64,000 bases of DNA, taken from contig DAMANX010000021.1 of assembly GCA_032073245.1 (NCBI GenBank), forward strand, positions 1 to 64,000, given 5' to 3'. The notes beneath the pieces are model-generated. The model saw nothing but the letters and a program-made list of their open reading frames with translations. It did not search any database and had not been told where the DNA came from. Positions 62,501 through 64,000 of this stretch are shown in pieces (within the stretch, counting starts at the first letter, position 1; every line of letters starts with the position of its first letter). Position numbers and translations under genes: made by a program. This DNA comes from QVMG01 sp032073245 (GTDB taxonomy: Bacteria > Bacteroidota > Bacteroidia > Bacteroidales > Tannerellaceae).

Positions 62501-63200
62501 CGACCTGACTGAGCTCGAACAAGGAATAAATGTAGCCCTGACACTGACTGGTGTTACAGGTGATCCGAATGACCTGTTCGACATCACCGTGCTTGGTGGA
62601 CATCCTGCCGGCCAAGGAGTAACCTTTGAGTGGAAAGAAAGCTCTCCCGGATCAGGCAACTGGACATTGGAGACAACAGCGAATCACCCGATTCCAAACA
62701 CTTCTCAAAATCCTGATCCTGTATTGTATACTGTTTCATACGATGCCGGTGAATGGGGAAACATAAAGGTGGCCTATAATGGTTTCGAGATCACTTCCGG
62801 CTCTTATGTGGATGCGGGAACTTCGGTAACGATCTCTGCTACTCCGACAATGGCCGGTATGTACCTGAAGAGCCTGACTGTAAACGGAGAGCCGGTGGAA
62901 AACAACAGCAGCATCACCATCAATGGCGATACTGATATTATAGCTGTTTTTGAACTGGAAGGTTCCGACCCTAACCCGGATCCGACAGATAATGTAAACA
63001 TAGGAGGTAAACATTTATGGACTTCTGATGGATATTTATCTATCCAAACAAACCAGCCAGTTAATGTATATGTGGTGTCAATGGCAGGACGTATGATTAC
63101 TAATCAAAATGTTCCGGCCGGAGAGACATCTATTTTACTGGAAAAAGGAATCTACATGGTAAAAGTAGATAATAACGTCACAAAAATAATTGTGAGATAA
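59547..63200 (+). CDS. Large secreted beta-helix surface protein with InlB-type and sorting-type C-terminus
   Basis: The 1217-residue protein has signal peptide MKRKIFTLLVALCSVVAIQAQ. A parallel beta-helix (about 25-625) is marked by WENASKDIQRMIDELAEEGG, YGGFDG and the DGRSRVLHGGFADQVDLGAYEYE ending of choice-of-anchor Q-like repeats. An Ig-like part (about 630-800) and short FNGD/FNGN-type repeats (about 850-900) follow. Then come an InlB-like repeat (about 1058-1135, ending IIAVFELEG), the linker SDPNPDPT and a sorting-type C-terminus (VYVVSMAGRM...KGIYMVKVDNNVTKIIVR). From residue 1058 on it matches the cassette 1 protein; the rest does not. The helix part is AT-rich while the C-terminal third is richer in GC. 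I infer an adhesin or glycan-binding surface protein. Confidence 0.87.
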   Translation: MKRKIFTLLVALCSVVAIQAQRYVTEQGAGNKTGIGGWENASKDIQRMIDELAEEGGGEVWVAQGIYTPTKKIAEIDEAGNPTTIRDQSFRLRKNVSLYGGFDGTETSITARDWETNVTVLSGSVNVDESAYHVVVGIGEDDMGNAEFDGFTVTGGRALHTEADPAAKMEEAEHPFKKAISIQGKENGIEKEYRLPRESGAGVYIFGCSNFTMNNLKIAGNIGTQDVGLRIRACVGDITFSNSIIYNNRALIGGNAGGFCNGSAVRKTPLSLLNVIVQHNENIRDVTFTINYSIANIKDLTIENNISAEGGSYVSCFIGYSEVDIENLCVKNNISPIGVNLVFEKITNSYFTDVYVLDNKIEGAAGSGGILMNNLENVTIKGLFVKGHHRTTNNSGVYLVNSNAVTIEDFKIEENETEQKFGGIHVHNAKDVVLKNGEIKKNHSSGDGGGISLSNSNVTAVNLLITDNTSTTGNSAIFMDKNSSLGLINSTIAHNNTQSNIATGGIDYNDRNTTLNNSIVWGNENGTGLSNITGTIPSATTHNLIQGFDLTSSNGLDGETVITDPTTIFVDYAGSDYRLIKDSPVIDKGDNNFLGDIFFDLDGRSRVLHGGFADQVDLGAYEYEADEIPVFYGGIMNNAGQHVFTYSGSEIALKVVNILDGTGVVYSWENKEISESGAGLPVNAGTYTVVATIGGFSDPVTAEVFIQKRYLPISILDDRGLVLLDYSWNTSVGGGGNLSADYDTDIAGSLNITFKSLKPEVVSVTTTGEATAIGTGGAVIRTVTEEGNTGFHRNYDVSEALSIFRVTLIIDGDVPAGTVFEEEVIIRGNIVVSDPGGEEVIFGDNVTTESGSNITFNGDIIFKEEITFNGGSEFNGNVTFEKGANFPNEVPVFNGDATISGDITLPVGGDGKLVIDNRSNNDNTITIDGTATINNDMEISGGTLKIGNLTVEGDLTLNEVTLDVEQGASIDADNLIVNTPPKSTIDLTELEQGINVALTLTGVTGDPNDLFDITVLGGHPAGQGVTFEWKESSPGSGNWTLETTANHPIPNTSQNPDPVLYTVSYDAGEWGNIKVAYNGFEITSGSYVDAGTSVTISATPTMAGMYLKSLTVNGEPVENNSSITINGDTDIIAVFELEGSDPNPDPTDNVNIGGKHLWTSDGYLSIQTNQPVNVYVVSMAGRMITNQNVPAGETSILLEKGIYMVKVDNNVTKIIVR

Positions 63201-63212
63201 ATTCCGGAATAA

Positions 63213-63246
63213 CAGGGAATGGATAAAGACCATTCCCTGCTTTTTA
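63213..63246 (+). terminator. Terminator of surface-protein gene 2
   Basis: CAGGGAATGG at 63213-63222 pairs perfectly with CCATTCCCTG at 63230-63239, followed by CTTTTTA. A second stem, 63261-63279 with 63286-63304 (17 of 19 paired), follows at once and may reinforce termination. Confidence 0.88.
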
Positions 63247-63329
63247 TAAAACAAGTGTGTGCTGAAAGAGAGTGGATTCATAAAAGAATCCATCCTCTTT
63301 CAGCATATTTTTATTGATGAATGCAACCT

Positions 63330-63406
63330 GTAGGGGCGGCCCTGTGTGGCCGCCCGGGAATCATTCATTTCTCCGTATTCGGGCGGCCACACAGGGCCGC
63401 CCCTAC
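63330..63406. repeat. GC-rich palindromic repeat, copy 2
   Basis: Arms at 63330-63355 and 63381-63406 are perfect 26-bp reverse complements with a 25-base loop, nearly the same sequence as 39331-39406. Compensating changes keep the pairing (CCTATGTGG in one copy, CCTGTGTGG here). The next 140 bases up to 63548 contain only short GAACGGGC-type direct repeats. Confidence 0.9.
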
Positions 63407-63548
63407 CGACCGCAATAATCCCCCCGTTACGCATCAAAACAAATCATTTTGACATGCGAACGGGCTTTGGCAGTGAGAAAAGATCACCTTGCCACAACGA
63501 ACGGGCGTTGCAGGTTTCGCAGTAACAAACAAATTAAACCAACAAACT

Positions 63549-64000
63549 ATGGCACGACCATTAAAAAAAGGGTTAGCCTATTTTCCAATGGATACCGATC
63601 TTGTCGGCGACAGGAAAATACAACGACTCCTCTTACAGTACCAAAGCGAAGGCCTCGCCGTCTTCGTCACTGTACTATGTGAGATTTACAGGTCGCACGG
63701 GTATTACCAACCCCTCTACGACGAGTTCTATTTCGATATCGGCTTTTCGCTTCATATACCGGAAAAGCGGGTGAAAGAAATCATTCTATACAGCGTAAAG
63801 ATCCGTCTGTTTGATGCTAAATCACTGAAAAACAGTAAGATTTTGACTTCAAACGGAATCCAGCGCAGATACCTTGAAGTATGTAAACGCAATAAAAATC
63901 AGATAGATACAACCTATCTGACGGTAAATAACAGAGGAGTTTCTACAGCAAAAACACTGGTTTCCCCTACGGAAACCCCGGTTAATTCCGTAATAACCCC
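63549..64000 (+). CDS. DUF4373-like (Lin1244/Lin1753-like) protein, 3' end beyond the window
   Basis: The frame is open from ATG to the window edge (150 codons). It begins MARPLKKGLAYFPMDTDLVGD and continues RKIQRLLLQYQSEGLAVFVTVL, the pattern of Bacteroidetes DUF4373/Lin1244-like N-terminal domains. These are winged-helix-like and occur in mobile elements and, as I recall, near the start of capsule loci. The C-terminal part seen so far is polar and Thr-rich. The function is unknown and the gene is truncated by the window. Confidence 0.72.
   Translation, partial: MARPLKKGLAYFPMDTDLVGDRKIQRLLLQYQSEGLAVFVTVLCEIYRSHGYYQPLYDEFYFDIGFSLHIPEKRVKEIILYSVKIRLFDAKSLKNSKILTSNGIQRRYLEVCKRNKNQIDTTYLTVNNRGVSTAKTLVSPTETPVNSVIT

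Noticed and set aside
61928..62659. A 243-codon minus-strand open frame inside surface gene 2
   Set aside because: It is a Ser/Pro-rich shadow of the repetitive coding strand, with no signal peptide or domain.

Overview
The window reads as a chromosome segment of a gut-type Bacteroidales bacterium, most likely Parabacteroides or a close relative. The signs are repeated Bacteroidetes promoters (TTTG, 19-21 bases, TAnnTTTG), a TonB receptor with a DUF4249 lipoprotein, a SusD remnant, DUF4924/DUF4492/DUF1080 families, C-terminal sorting-type domains on secreted proteins, and a cydAB operon preceded by DUF4492. The species is inference; no rRNA or tRNA gene was seen.

Layout. 1-9.4 kb: cassette 1, a tyrosine recombinase, an AraC regulator on the opposite strand bounded by inverted repeats, and a 2104-residue secreted surface protein. 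9.5-15.3 kb: nitrilase-type amidase, metallo-hydrolase, then Mur-ligase-like protein, DUF4924, rfbD and prfC. 15.3-16.0 kb: a gene-free block of nested inverted repeats and three 22-bp direct repeats. 16.0-20.9 kb: a C39-peptidase ABC exporter with its HlyD partner and a frameshifted 6-bladed beta-propeller lipoprotein gene. 21.0-34.6 kb: housekeeping genes for protein and envelope quality control and repair (tig, clpP, clpX, recQ, three SurA/PpiC-like chaperones, an OstA/LptA-like protein, mutL). 34.7-44.5 kb: trpS, TonB receptor plus DUF4249, miaB, a CoA-transferase, a tiny secreted protein, rnz. 45.2-48.2 kb: cytochrome bd oxidase. 48.4-53.1 kb: two Gfo/Idh/MocA oxidoreductases, a DUF1080 hydrolase and a DoxX protein, probably a keto-sugar route. 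53.2-56.4 kb: small stress-type proteins, a Na+/H+ antiporter and an exported EEP-family hydrolase. 56.5-63.2 kb: a SusD remnant, then cassette 2, with the same architecture as cassette 1. 63.5-64 kb: the start of a DUF4373-like gene cut by the window edge.

The most interesting content is the pair of cassettes. In each, a recombinase with a complete R-H-R-H-Y active site is followed by a Bacteroidetes promoter firing rightward into a segment bounded by inverted repeats. All four repeats carry the 13-bp core GTAAGTGACAGAA, and each segment encloses a whole araC-type gene now lying antisense to that promoter. Beyond the segment is a giant secreted protein gene with no recognisable promoter of its own. 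Inversion would place araC in the sense direction between the promoter and the surface gene. I infer a phase-variation switch that flips an entire regulator gene, present twice, with both copies read here in the apparent OFF orientation. The two surface proteins have unrelated N-terminal parts but a shared C-terminal module.
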